Under the pieces are notes generated by a model. It searched no databases, was not told the DNA's origin, and saw nothing but the letters and a program-made list of their open reading frames with translations. From NCBI GenBank assembly GCA_963978895.1, contig OZ022242.1, positions 19,446,477 through 19,510,476 of the forward strand: a stretch of 64,000 nucleotides of DNA. Reading direction: 5' to 3'. This document shows, piece after piece, positions 43,756 to 55,597 of this stretch. Numbering within the stretch: position 1 is the first letter of the stretch; each line of letters starts with the position of its first letter. This DNA is from Erpobdella octoculata. Taxonomy: Eukaryota > Annelida > Clitellata > Hirudinida > Erpobdellidae. The position numbers and the translations under genes were made by a program.

Positions 43756-44860
43756 CTGAAAAAAAAAGAATTTATTAGTTAACGGCTGCAATAATGTTAA
43801 AATCCGCTCATATATCTCAACAGGTTATATTTATTTTAAATACTTGTAAGATTATAAATGCTTACAATAGATTTATCACACACTGTTCAACAGCTGCTTT
43901 TCGAAAAATCGCTAGTCTTAGTTTTTGAGTTGTTCTTAGTTTTTAAGTGTCATGTCTACAGAAAGCATATAACGCTACATGTGGCATGTTAATAAATGTT
44001 GACCGTGGCTTTGAAAAATGTGATATAAAACACAGATTGAAATAAAACATAAAGTAATAATAATATTAAAAACCTTCAAAGCATTAACTTAATGAATTTT
44101 CCGAGAGTTTTCTGAGATCATCAATTTGGAACAATCGAAGAGTACCACTTTTATTTAGCAAATGATGCAATTATAAATTGAACAAAACAGCAGCAGATTG
44201 ATAGGCTGGCTTGAGAACTTTGTTCATGATTTTGTTGAAACACAAAAATACTGCACTTGCTTTCATTTCTTTCAAATTTCATGCACCTCATATATCAGTG
44301 AAACTTTTACAATAAATTGGTGTTGCATGTAAGATTTTCTTTAAAATGTAATTTTCTAATTTCCTCTGAAAAGTAAAAAATAAAATAAGACCGATAAATT
44401 AATTCATAATCTTATAGTCATAACTACTCGTGAATAATAATGGTTGTAATGCCATCACATAAAAAAAAACTTACCTGCCCAAAAAAATTTCTCATTTACC
44501 TATAGGCTGATAGCAAGCTCGTTGCTCAACAATATTAGATGAGGAACAATTGAAGTCAGAAGCCTTGAACGATAAATATGAACAATGAATTTAAATTTAT
44601 TTTTCCAATCTGCAACTCCTTTTTGTAAAACACAAAATGTTAGAGCATAATGATAATCTTATAATAATTAATAATAATATAACATTATTAAACACGTGCA
44701 AGGCAACAAACGAAACAAATTGAAAGATACACAGTAAATCATGATTTTAAAAACTAAAGACAAATTACCAAAGCTTTGCCACTTACTTTTGAATGGGAGA
44801 TATGAACAAAGAATTTCTAATTTGATTTAATTTTAATTTGTTAAGTCTGGAACTCTTTTT

Positions 44861-45091
44861 GTGAAGCACAAAATATCTTTAAATAGAAGAAATTCCACCT
44901 GCAATTTATTGATTAGTCCTGAAATCCAAAGTTATCTAGATTTAAAAAATAAGTTGCTAAAATCAAATATAAAGTTTACCGATAGCAGAGCTGTCGTATC
45001 GGAGGTTCGGAAGAGAATGAGCCTCAATGAGCTCTATGAAATCAAAACAAAGGTATCCGGCGGCACCATAGATATCTATGAGCGGCACTAA
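44861..45091 (+). CDS. Hel-A internal 76-aa ORF, copy c
   Basis: Same predicted peptide as 35137-35367, here antisense to the element's own 5'-3' direction. No recognised domain. Confidence 0.25.
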   Translation: MKHKISLNRRNSTCNLLISPEIQSYLDLKNKLLKSNIKFTDSRAVVSEVRKRMSLNELYEIKTKVSGGTIDIYERH

Positions 45092-45445
45092 ACAGCACAC
45101 ATATTTATTTAATTTAATATTTATATTTAAAACCTTTAAAACTTAAGGAAAAAAAATTAAAAATATTTTGTATAATTTAACTATAAATTAATCTTATTTT
45201 ATTCTGTAGAAAAAAAATTTACTCCAACTTACTACCGCTGACCAAAACGTTTTTTGTCCATACAACATCAACGGAGAAACCAATTTATTTAAAATTTTAC
45301 AGGAACCACCGCTTGAATAAGATACATAAGTGTGCCAAATTTCAATTAAATCTGTTCTGACGTTTACATTTTATGTCCGAACAAACAAACAAACAAACAT
45401 TTCATTTTTATATATAAGATATATATATATATATATATATATATA

Positions 45446-46669
45446 CTAGCAGTGCCCGTAGCGGCTTCGCTCGCATGAAATTAGATAGTTTGAACCGTGC
45501 ATCCATAGTAGAGATCAATTTTTTAGGTCTCGGCTCGGCCCGTCGACAACTTAGCCCAGCCCGTTTTAAAAACCCAAACTCCTGTCCCGGCACAGCCCGT
45601 CTGAATTAGGCCCGCCCATTCTTACAGGCTTAGAAGTTCTATATACTTGATGAAAAACTTCGGCCCGTCCCACCATGACTTCAGGTTTGGCCCGGCCCAA
45701 CTGAAGACCCTAAAATCACTAAAATATCTATATACTTGGTGAAAAACCTCGGCCCGTTCCACTTTGATTTAAGGTTTGGCCTGGCCCGTGTGAAGACTCT
45801 AAAATAACGGCTTGGCCCGGCCGGTGAAAAACTGAACTTAGCTACTTTTAACCGGCACAAAACTTCAAAATACTAATTTTTACATATGTAGCACTTACAG
45901 TTTTTGAGTAGCAGTTATTTTGAAATCAAATAACCCTTTTTTCCACCCCACATTTGATGTCCTGGAAACCAAATTTTTAAAAAAATGTTGAAACACTTAT
46001 ATCATAATTTTTTGAGTAAATACTAAATACTAATTTTGACATCTGTAGCATTCACAGTTTTTGAGTAGCAGTTACATTAAAAACCAAAGAAACCTTTTTT
46101 CCACCCCACATTTGAGGTCCTGAAAACCAAAATTTTAAAAAATGGTGAAACACATATATCCTTATTTTTAGAGTAGAAACTAAATACTAATTGTTACTTT
46201 TGTAGCATTAACAGTTTTTGAGTAGAAGCTACTTTAAAAACCAAATAACCCAATTTTCCAACCCACATTTGAGGTCCGGGAAACCAAATTTGTAAAAAAT
46301 GGTGAAACACGTATATCTTTATTTTTAGAAAAGAAACTAAATAATAATTTTACATCTGTGGTATTTACTGTTTTTGTGTTGCAGTTACTATAAAAGACAA
46401 TTAGCCCTATTTTCCACCCCACATTTGAGGTCCTGAAAACCAAAATTTTAAAAAATGGTGAAACACATATATCCTTATTTTTAGAGTAGAAACTAAATAC
46501 TAATTTTTACTTTTGTAGCATTAACAGTTTTTGAGTAGAAGCTACTTTAAAAAACAAATAACCCAATTTTCCAACCCACATTTGAGGTCCGGGAAACCGA
46601 ATTTTCAAAAAATGGTGAAACACGTATCTCTTTATTTTTCAAAAAGAATCTATATTCCAAATTTCAGCA
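45446..46669 (-). mobile_element. Hel-C Helitron, element 3 (5' end missing)
   Basis: CTAG 45446-45449 in (TA)n immediately beside Hel-A copy c. Several ~150-bp internal units follow. Homology stops at CCAAATTTCAG near 46669, where RING-pseudogene sequence begins, so the GACT/TATA 5' end is lost. Confidence 0.8.
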
Positions 46670-46689
46670 TGTTTTCAATTTTTCAAATT

Positions 46690-47278
46690 AACTTTAACTT
46701 TTTTCTTTTTCTTCTTATTTGATTTAGCAGCCTTTTCTTTCATAATATTTAACTTTAATTTTCTTCTTTTTCTTCTTATTTAATTTTGCAGCATTTTCTT
46801 TCATAATATTTAAGTGAACTAACATGAGCATATCTCTCAAATAAAACTGACTAACATCAGTCAACCGCTCAATGCTTGACACAATTGCGTTCCGCATTTG
46901 CACATTTTTCTCAGAGAGGATTATTTTTTTATTTTTGTGCAATTGTTTATTTCTTTTCTTTATTTCAATATAATTATCTTTAGCAAGACAGAGACGATGA
47001 AAAGACCTAACCATCTGCATTGTTTCGGATGAGTAATCGTGTGTGGTACGAATAACGTAGCTGAACTCAGTTCAACATAATGGACATGTACCAACTGCAT
47101 TTGGAGCCCACTTTTTTATGCACTGTAAGCAAAAAACATGATGGCAATTGTTTAAATAGCAAAATAGATTTGGTACTTCAAGGCAAATAGGACATTGAGT
47201 ATCTAACGTGGAAATAATTGGATTTTTTTCAAATGTTCCTGGACAATTGGTTTTTGAGCATGCATTAAAACAATTCAT
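46690..47278 (-). pseudogene. RING-finger protein (C3HC4), nonsense-interrupted
   Basis: The minus-strand ORF starts at 47278 and gives CPICLEVPNLFC, then NNCHHVFCLQCIKKW and GTCPLC, the Cys/His pattern of a RING domain of the TOPORS/ICP0-like kind (CPxCL...CxHxFCxxC...CPLC). RING proteins usually act as ubiquitin E3 ligases. An in-frame TGA (47074-47072) directly after CPLC interrupts it. The same frame then continues TEFSYVIRTTHDYSS and on to 46724 with a Lys-rich C-terminus. The TGA sits where Arg/Lys is usual, compatible with a CGA-to-TGA transition. Near the end a ~60-bp tandem duplication (LNIMKENAAK repeated) with a frameshift extends to about 46690. No introns seen. A captured or retrocopied host gene is likely; a viral origin cannot be excluded. 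Confidence 0.65.
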
Positions 47279-47402
47279 TTTTAACCAATTGAAATAATTA
47301 AGTTTACGATGCTAATGAAAAATTTCAAACAAATTATGTTGGGAATAAATCACTATATGTTTTTATTAGACTGCTGTTGTGAGCTTATCTATTGGGAAAA
47401 AG

Positions 47403-47760
<358 letters not shown>

Positions 47761-47767
47761 AGCTACA

Positions 47768-47803
47768 ATTAATAGTCTTTAATAAAGCGTGTTTGAAAGA
47801 ACA
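47768..47803 (+). mobile_element. PLE-3 fragment in opposite orientation
   Basis: GTCTTTAATAAAGCGTGTTT repeats, on the plus strand, the [10 protein letters not shown] codons of the minus fragment, then (TA)n. It makes a miniature version of the inverted PLE-1 arrangement. Confidence 0.75.
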
Positions 47804-47828
47804 TATATATATATATATATATATATAT

Positions 47829-47923
<95 letters not shown>

Positions 47924-47930
47924 TTATAAA

Positions 47931-47969
<39 letters not shown>

Positions 47970-48018
47970 TTATATGTATATGTATATGTATATATATATA
48001 TTTATATATATATATACA
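47804..48018. repeat. (TA)n and TATG-variant tract
   Basis: The right part copies the variant pattern at 5325-5420. It is split from its continuation (51935-51990) by a LINE insertion. Confidence 0.92.
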
Positions 48019-48080
48019 TGTTTTTTTTTTTTTGAACATTTATTGAGCACGAAACAAAACAATTAAGTACAACAGTGAAG

Positions 48081-50846
48081 TTATAAATAAGGAAAAACAT
48101 TCAGTAGGTTGTTCTCGATCATTTTCATTTTACAAGATGATGTAAAGGGCAAGTTAAATAATATTCGGATGATTCTTTTCTGTAAGATGTGGAGAGACTT
48201 TAGACGTGTAGGATAATTTGAAGCCCAAACAATATTACAATAGGACAAGTAAGGGTAAACGAGAGCGTAATACAACATCATAGAAATATTTTTATCCACA
48301 AATCGACTCACGCGAGATAGAATTCCACAATTTTTTGCCACTTTAGAGGTGACGTAACTAATATGGTCAATCAGTGAGAGGTGCTCATCAAGCAACATTC
48401 CAAGAAATTTACACGAGGAAACTCGCGCAATAGGTTTATCGTCAATGAGAAGTTGATAATCAGAACAAATTAATTTATTTCTATGGTGGAATAGAATATA
48501 GTTGGTTTTACTTATATTTAAAAAAAGTTTATTCGCACAAAACCATTTATAAACGGAAAGTAGTTCATGATTAGTAACATCATATAAATCTTTTAGGTTT
48601 TCACCAGAAGCAAAAAGGTTGGTATCATCGGCGAACAAGACAAATTCGAGACGACGCGAAACAGTGCACAAATCATTAATGTAGACAAGAAATAAGAGAG
48701 GGCCTAGCACCGACCCCTGAGGCACGCCACAAGTTACCCGCCGCGTTGATGAAGTAACTTCGTTGTAGTGGACCTGTTGAGTTCTACCGCTCAAATAATC
48801 TCCAAACCACATTAATGGAATCCCTCGGACCCCATAGTGTTCAAGTTTTTTTAGCAAGACTTTGTGATTCACTGTATCAAAAGCCTTGGCCAGATCCAGA
48901 AACACGCCGATGATGTAGTCTCCTCGATCCATAGCCTCCGCAACCCTCGAGTGCAACAGAACGAGCGGCATGTAGGTAGAATGATTTTTTCTAAAGCCGA
49001 ACTGACTCCTGGCAATGATGGAAAATCTGGCAAGAAATCCATATAGCCTGGAGTGCATAGCTTTTTCAAAAAACTTTGAGAAGAAACATAAAATAGATAT
49101 TGGCCGATAATTGAAAATGGTATCTTTTTTGCCAGATTTGTGAAGGGGAATTACTTTTGCCGACTTTAACTGATCAGGAAAAACCCCTGAAGAAAATGAG
49201 CAGTTTATTATGCAGGAAAGAATATGGGCTATCCGTGGAACAGAGCATCTTGCAATACACGGGTTAATTCCGTCGATTCCACTGCTGTGTGAGATTTTTA
49301 ATCGTGTCGATATTTCAATGATCTCGCCCGGTGTTGTAGGTACAGCATCGAAAGAATGGACCACGGGATTACCAAGATATTCATCAAATGTTGCATTAGG
49401 AATTAATATATTTTTTGCGAGATCTGTGCCAATGCTGGAGAAATGGTTATTAAACGAGTCAACAATTTCTGTAGGAGAGGTCAAATAACTCCCGTCACCC
49501 GCATCAAAAGTCCTGCACTGCTCCACAGAAGATCGCTTGCCCATTAGGCTCCCAATGATTTTCCATGTTTCTTTAGCATTGTTTTGACATAAATTGAATT
49601 TTTTTGAATAGAATTCTTTGATTGTCGCAATTTTCATTGACTTGAAGCGATTACGGTACACAGTGAATTTCTCTTTATTGGCCACTGTCGGGCACTTGAG
49701 GTATTTTTTATATAAGGCATTTTTCTTTTTGCAGCACTTCATGAGATTTAGCGTCATCCAATCCTTATCAAATCTAGCAGGACCACGAGTGTATTTAACC
49801 AGTGGAAAACACTTGTTATATATTTCGAGATACTTATTAATGAATAATGAGTAAGCAGAGGACGCATCACCACCATCGGCCATCCCAATCACCCCAGACC
49901 AGTCCATCTCACCCAACATCTGTCCAAACATCTCTTTCTGTCTCAGGCTGGTCAGCCTTCGAAATGAAACCTGATCTCTTTCAGTATTGGTGCGAGGTGC
50001 GAGATCAGTTGACAGAAAAATCGGAAGATGATCAGAGATATCATCAATCACAATCCTAGCAATAGAATGTTGTAAAGGGTAGTTTGTAAACATGTTGTCA
50101 ATTGCAGAGGCAGTTTTAGAACTTATCCTGGTAGGCGCCGTAAATGCCGGAAGAAGGCTGTAAGAAGCCAGTAAATTGAAAAAATCAGCCATAGACGAGC
50201 TCTGTTCTCTACTGAGAAAATCAATATTGAAGTCGCCCATTAAAAGAATATTCATATTTCTTTTGACGAGACAATTTAACAAATTGCTGAATTCTATGTT
50301 AAAACTGTGTAAATTTGTGTCCGGGGGACGATAAATAACACCCACTAAGAAATTTCCAGTTTTTTGACAATCCATTGAGATTAGAAGAAGCTCGAATGAA
50401 GTAGCACTGGTGTTCCAGATTGAAGCATCAACTTTTGAATACTTGATCCGCTCATCAATAAAAAATCCAACTCCACCACCTCTTTTCATGTCTCGATTTT
50501 GGAACACGAAGTGGAAACCCGGTATTTCTATGCCTTTAGACAAATTTTCATCCAACCAAGTTTCTGTGACCGCCAGAATTCGAGCTCGACTTTGGCGAAG
50601 TAGTATCGTTAAATCGTCTAATTTGTTTTTCATACTCCTGCAATTAACGTGAAGGAAAGAGACAAATTCACGAGGCAGTTGATTGGTCAGGTCATTTAAA
50701 TTTTTTGGAGAAACATAAATGCTGGTGTCTTCATACATTGAACGAAATAAGTTGTCATCCGGATCAATACCAGAATCAAATAAAGAAGAATTATCTTCAA
50801 ACCTCTCAAAACCAAAACAAATTTCTTCTTTAACGACAGAATCCAT
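48081..50846 (-). CDS. LINE-B ORF2: APE endonuclease and reverse transcriptase
   Basis: 921 codons, uninterrupted. Endonuclease: HVNCRSMKNKLDDL (~68), VTETWLDE, GGGVGFFIDE, MGDFNIDF (~202) and SDHLPIF (~270), the Asp/His catalytic set of APE-type nucleases. RT: NYRPISILCFFSKFFEK (~560), FLDLAKAFDTVNHKVLLKKL (~647), GVPQGSVLGPLLFLVYINDL (~706) and FADDTNLF (~735). This is the Jockey/CR1 group. It ends after LHILQKRIIRILFNLPF...NVFPYL and so lacks the ~150-residue YNTR-type end usual for such proteins, suggesting a 3' internal deletion. The open frame extends upstream of the ATG to about 50985 and there encodes the expected C-terminus of ORF1. Confidence 0.9.
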   Translation of the reverse strand: MDSVVKEEICFGFERFEDNSSLFDSGIDPDDNLFRSMYEDTSIYVSPKNLNDLTNQLPREFVSFLHVNCRSMKNKLDDLTILLRQSRARILAVTETWLDENLSKGIEIPGFHFVFQNRDMKRGGGVGFFIDERIKYSKVDASIWNTSATSFELLLISMDCQKTGNFLVGVIYRPPDTNLHSFNIEFSNLLNCLVKRNMNILLMGDFNIDFLSREQSSSMADFFNLLASYSLLPAFTAPTRISSKTASAIDNMFTNYPLQHSIARIVIDDISDHLPIFLSTDLAPRTNTERDQVSFRRLTSLRQKEMFGQMLGEMDWSGVIGMADGGDASSAYSLFINKYLEIYNKCFPLVKYTRGPARFDKDWMTLNLMKCCKKKNALYKKYLKCPTVANKEKFTVYRNRFKSMKIATIKEFYSKKFNLCQNNAKETWKIIGSLMGKRSSVEQCRTFDAGDGSYLTSPTEIVDSFNNHFSSIGTDLAKNILIPNATFDEYLGNPVVHSFDAVPTTPGEIIEISTRLKISHSSGIDGINPCIARCSVPRIAHILSCIINCSFSSGVFPDQLKSAKVIPLHKSGKKDTIFNYRPISILCFFSKFFEKAMHSRLYGFLARFSIIARSQFGFRKNHSTYMPLVLLHSRVAEAMDRGDYIIGVFLDLAKAFDTVNHKVLLKKLEHYGVRGIPLMWFGDYLSGRTQQVHYNEVTSSTRRVTCGVPQGSVLGPLLFLVYINDLCTVSRRLEFVLFADDTNLFASGENLKDLYDVTNHELLSVYKWFCANKLFLNISKTNYILFHHRNKLICSDYQLLIDDKPIARVSSCKFLGMLLDEHLSLIDHISYVTSKVAKNCGILSRVSRFVDKNISMMLYYALVYPYLSYCNIVWASNYPTRLKSLHILQKRIIRILFNLPFTSSCKMKMIENNLLNVFPYL

Positions 50847-50860
50847 AGGATTAAATCGAT

Positions 50861-51606
50861 AGTTTTCAACCTCCTCCAGACTTAGAACTCGGGTGGGCTT
50901 GTCAGACTCAGCCCGCCTGACAAAGACCGCACCATTCCAGGTCCAGATGGAAGCAATTCTTTTTTCTTTAAGAAGTTTTCTACCCTTTGAAAAGATGTCG
51001 GCATTTTTTTTTTGTTAGGTGTTCGTTTATATAAACTTTTTGCGCAGTGTCTTGTTTTCGTAGTAATCTCCTTAATTCATAGATCCTATCTCTGACAAGC
51101 CTGGAGGCGAATGTAACCACAATTGGCCGAGGTGCGTTCTTTGGACCCGGTACGCGAAATCCAGCAGTGATGTCACGCTCTGAAATTTCGAGGTCCAACT
51201 TTTTCTGACAACATTCTATCACAGCCTTCACCGTATCTTGCCGTGAAGATGGCCTTTGACCTCCCCCATCCTTACTGGCAACAGAGGCTGCTTCTGCGTA
51301 AGATGACTCGGGTACACCGTGGAACACAAGATTGCCGCTCCTCATCTGGGTCTCCAATTGATCGACTTTGAGTTGTAGGGTACGATTCTCCTCTGTTAGG
51401 AACTTGAGCCTGTCAACAATAGGTTTGATCTCATTCTGAAGGGTCTTTGTTACCAGCTCCATCATTGATTCCTTCAACATCTCTCTGATGCTCGACTCCA
51501 GATCAGGTAGTATCTTACCCTTAATTTTATCTGCCAATGACTCGATGGTTTTATTTTCTGTTAACAAATCCATGATTTCCTCATGCTTTGGCGGCTTGCG
51601 AGACAT
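50861..51606 (-). pseudogene. LINE-B ORF1: coiled coil, RRM-like and FP-type C-terminus, frameshifted
   Basis: Starts MSRKPPKHEEIMDLL at 51606. Coiled coil ~55-100, RSGNLVFHGVPESS (~103) and ITAGFRVPGPKNAPRPIVV (~155-175), then YINEHLTKKK. An A10 run (51013-51004) puts the end out of frame, giving an early stop at 50980. One base fewer would continue through IASIWTWNGAVFV and SLEEVENYRF into the ORF2 frame. The arrangement resembles the FP-like ORF1 of several LINE groups. Frameshift by sequencing error, mutation or programmed slippage cannot be separated here. Confidence 0.75.
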
Positions 51607-52045
51607 TATCTGAGCTGATTCGACTCGAAAGAGTGACTCACAACAACAATACTGAATTCGTGTTCTTCACTAATATCGCCAATTCGACTCGAAGGAGTGG
51701 CTCACAACAACAAAATTGAATTTGTATTTTTTACTAATATCGCTACAAATATTTACTAAAACAGACAAAAAACTATACCGTCAGATAGAGATTTTTATAA
51801 CAAGTTCAGTCCTATAATTTTCTTAACTATTAGGCCACTAAAAATCGTTTATTTAGTTATTTATAAAGCATAACGTAACGCTCCGTTCACCGCTCGCTTG
51901 TTAATCTAGTCGGGTCTCGATGCCTACACGATGAAATGTATATATGTATATGTATATATATACATATATATATATAAATATATCTATATTATAGTAGCCC
52001 ACGTCACTCACTCACTTAATGATTCTGTTACGCTTACGTAATTAG

Positions 52046-53227
52046 CAGTGATGGGCACTAACTACTTCAATTGTAGTTATAACTACCTACAAACTACCTC
52101 ATGACAGAAGTAGTTATAACTACATGTTAACTACTTTAGAAGAGAGGTAGTTATAACTACTTCGTTAACTACTACTAAAGTAGTGAACTACTTTTCAACT
52201 ACTTTTTAAGAAAACATAAAAATGTATATAAATGTATATTTACTTATGCAAATAAAAAATAAAAACAAAACAAATTTGCCTTTAATGGATATAAAATATT
52301 ATTTAATAATGAAAACAAAGTGTTATTTAATTCATACATAAAATTTGAATTACGAAGAAGTATAAAAATTGTTCAAACTGGAACGACTCTTCAAAAATAC
52401 CATACGATCAAACAAAGTGTCAGTCATTTTGCATCTCTGTAGTGGTAATAATGGAATGATCCAGCAATACTAAATAATCGTTCAACAGCTGAGCTGCTGG
52501 GAAGCGTAGAATTTGATTTTATGAACGCGCTCTGTATAGATGAATAATCCTTTAGTGATTGAACATTCGATGCTTTAGATCCCAGATAATCTTCCAGTTC
52601 TTTGCTAGGCAAACTCATACAAATCATCCCCGTCTTCATGTCTACTAAATTCAGTTGCAGCTGTGTCTTGTCGGCAGTTTCCACAAATTTCAGTAGTCTA
52701 ATCTGCAAGTTGTTGAATATATGTTAGCACTTTCCGTTTGACATCCAATCTTTTGGCTCCCAATAGGAAATTTAACTTGAACTGTGGTAGAAGCACAGAC
52801 GCAATCAAGTGTTCATCGTTTGATAGACTGAAAGCGCTTCTTGATGACAGAGGTCAAGGCCTCCACAAGAGGAGCTACCAATTTGTCTGTTGATCTTTCA
52901 AGTTTTGATCGCCATTCAATTATAGTCGGAATGAGATGACCCAGGTATGTTGTCCTCTCCCCTTGCCGTACATTGATGGCAATTACTATTGGTTTCATAA
53001 CTTGGTTTAATGCGCTTTTGCATACCTAGTTTAGTTTTGCTTCAGTCCTAACTAAAAGTAGTTAAATAATCGTAAATAGTTATAACTACTTAACTAGGTC
53101 ATAAAAGTAGTTATAACTACATGGCAACTACCTAAAAACAAAAGTAGTTATAACTACTGTATAACTACTAACAATGTAGTTATAACTACAGTAGTTGCAA
53201 CTAAAGTAGTTAAAGTGCCCATCTCTG
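52046..53227 (-). mobile_element. hAT transposon, internally deleted (1182 bp)
   Basis: Terminal inverted repeats CAGTGATGGGCACT... and ...AGTGCCCATCTCTG with the 8-bp duplication GTAATTAG at 52038-52045 and 53228-53235. The unoccupied site is at 5507, 53595 and 54233. Both subterminal regions are packed with GTAGTTATAACTAC motifs, as is usual for hAT transposase binding regions. Confidence 0.93.
52424..52998 (-). pseudogene. hAT transposase C-terminal remnant
   Basis: Minus strand: YLGHLIPTIIEWRSKLE, ALTSVIKKRF, then in another frame HLIASVLLPQFKLNFL, and finally STLPSSSAVERLFSIAG, the hallmark of the hAT dimerisation domain, ending at 52424. At least two frame changes or stops lie between 52813 and 52700, and the N-terminal BED finger and catalytic start are missing. 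It cannot make a working transposase. Confidence 0.88.
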
Positions 53228-53235
53228 GTAATTAG

Positions 53236-53547
<312 letters not shown>

Positions 53548-53703
53548 GTAGCCCACGTCACTCACTCACTTAATGATTCTGTTACGCTTACGTAATTAGT
53601 CGTATAGCTACTATATTATCGAAGATATTTCTATTAGTATTCAGTAGTTATTAAATACCATTTTTAATCATTGATATATATATATATATAAATATATATA
53701 TAA

Positions 53704-53778
<75 letters not shown>
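53548..53778. repeat. CACGTCACTCACT module and (TA)n
   Basis: Complete module copy, then TA to 53778. It serves as an empty site for the hAT insertion. Confidence 0.85.
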
Positions 53779-54480
<702 letters not shown>

Positions 54481-54545
54481 TATTTATATTTATTAGTTTT
54501 ATGAAAATATATATACTCCGAGCAATAAACACTTTCTTTCTTCCG

Positions 54546-54772
54546 CCTCTTTAAAGAAGACACCGGATTCTCCTCTATTGACAACATTAATTCCCCTCAC
54601 CTTTTCCTCTCCTTCTACTCATCAACTTAACAGCCCAGTTGCTTGCTCTGCGGGTGCCTCTCCAGAGGCTGCTGAAGGAGACATTCCACATGTCAGGGAT
54701 GCGAATGTAACAGTACCTCTTTTCCAGCATCTAATGGATTGTCCAAATATTACAATTCGACGCCGTAAATAA
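54546..54772 (+). pseudogene. PLE-type tail fragment, copy 2
   Basis: Same as 5777-5992 but with nine additional bases restoring the end NITIRRRK. No ATG start; 5' side truncated at (TA)n. Confidence 0.4.
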
Positions 54773-54880
54773 TTGCATTTTGTTTCATTCTTGTAATGTT
54801 CCATACTTAACTTCAGCGGTTTATTTTTAAGATTTTAGTTATAATCTTTATTTTATTATTTTAAACTTTTTCATTTATAA

Positions 54881-55235
54881 CTAGCGGGGTAACGGCGTTG
54901 CCCGGAGATTTTAGAGGTTTGTCTGATGCAGGTCTCTTTCGCTCCCGTTTCCTTCACGTTTGCGATCCCGCTTCCGGTCGTTATCCGTTCTCTGTCGCTT
55001 TCCCGCACACTCTTTCGCTCTCAGTTGCCCCCCCCCCCCCCCGAGTAAAAAATATCGATACATCGATATATCGCTTTCCCGCTCCGCTCCCGGTCGCTTT
55101 CCCGCCCCGCTCCCGGTCGCTTTCCAGCTTCCGGTTGCTATCCCGCTCCCGATCTCTATCACGCTCCCGCTTGCTCTCCCGTTCCCGGTTGCTTTCTCTT
55201 TCCAGCTTGCTCTTTCGCTCTACTTCTTATTAGAC
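54881..55235 (-). mobile_element. Helitron-type 3' end, copy of 6101-6450
   Basis: A|CTAGCGGGGTAACGGCG terminus, CCCGG hairpin, TCCCGCTCCCGGTCGC repeats and a longer C run. Confidence 0.55.
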
Positions 55236-55597
55236 ATTATTTACAAAAATATTAAAAACTAAAAAGCTGTCATTTAACTAATATTTTTAAACTTATTTAT
55301 TGTATCATCATACAAACCAGTATTGCGACTAGTTTTATAGCTGTTACCATAAAGATTGCAAGTAACATTATCTTTACTGGTTTTTTTTAAGAAGTTCCAC
55401 ACAACACTACTACTCCACCACGACATAATTTACGTTGTGAAGCACGAATTCCGAAATTTTGTATCGATATATCGGATCGAAATATATCGGCTAAAAATAT
55501 CGATATAATGGAATAAAAATATCGATACACCGATATATCGATATTTTTTCGACATCCCTAATCTGTACTCTGTTCTAAAAGTTCGTCACCGGAGACT
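55236..55597. other. Non-coding with ATCGATA-rich segment, copy 2
   Basis: Parallel to 6451-6812. Small differences near 55470 (CGATATATCGGATCG) increase the ATCGATA self-similarity. Confidence 0.35.

Larger units (their letters stand above)
43305..45419 (-). mobile_element. Hel-A Helitron copy c (2115 bp)
   Basis: A43304|CTAG with the CCCGGCGTTGCCCGGG hairpin on the left; TATATATAAGA|T on the right (5' TC on the minus strand at 45419-45418). Full-length partner of copy b. Confidence 0.85.
48019..51935 (-). mobile_element. Near full-length APE-class LINE (LINE-B)
   Basis: On the minus strand: 5' UTR with a ~65-bp tandem duplication (ATTCGACTCGAA[AG]GAGTG units near 51620 and 51690), ORF1, ORF2, a short 3' UTR with AATAAA (48044-48039) and a poly(A) tail. 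Inserted in a TATG-variant (TA)n tract whose two halves flank it. Confidence 0.8.

Noticed and set aside
49210..50652. Plus-strand ORFs across LINE-B
   Set aside because: Antisense to the APE/RT frame; no start context or homology.
54911..55162. Minus-strand 83-aa Arg/Glu-rich ORF
   Set aside because: Lies in Helitron-end repeats and a poly-C run; no coding evidence.
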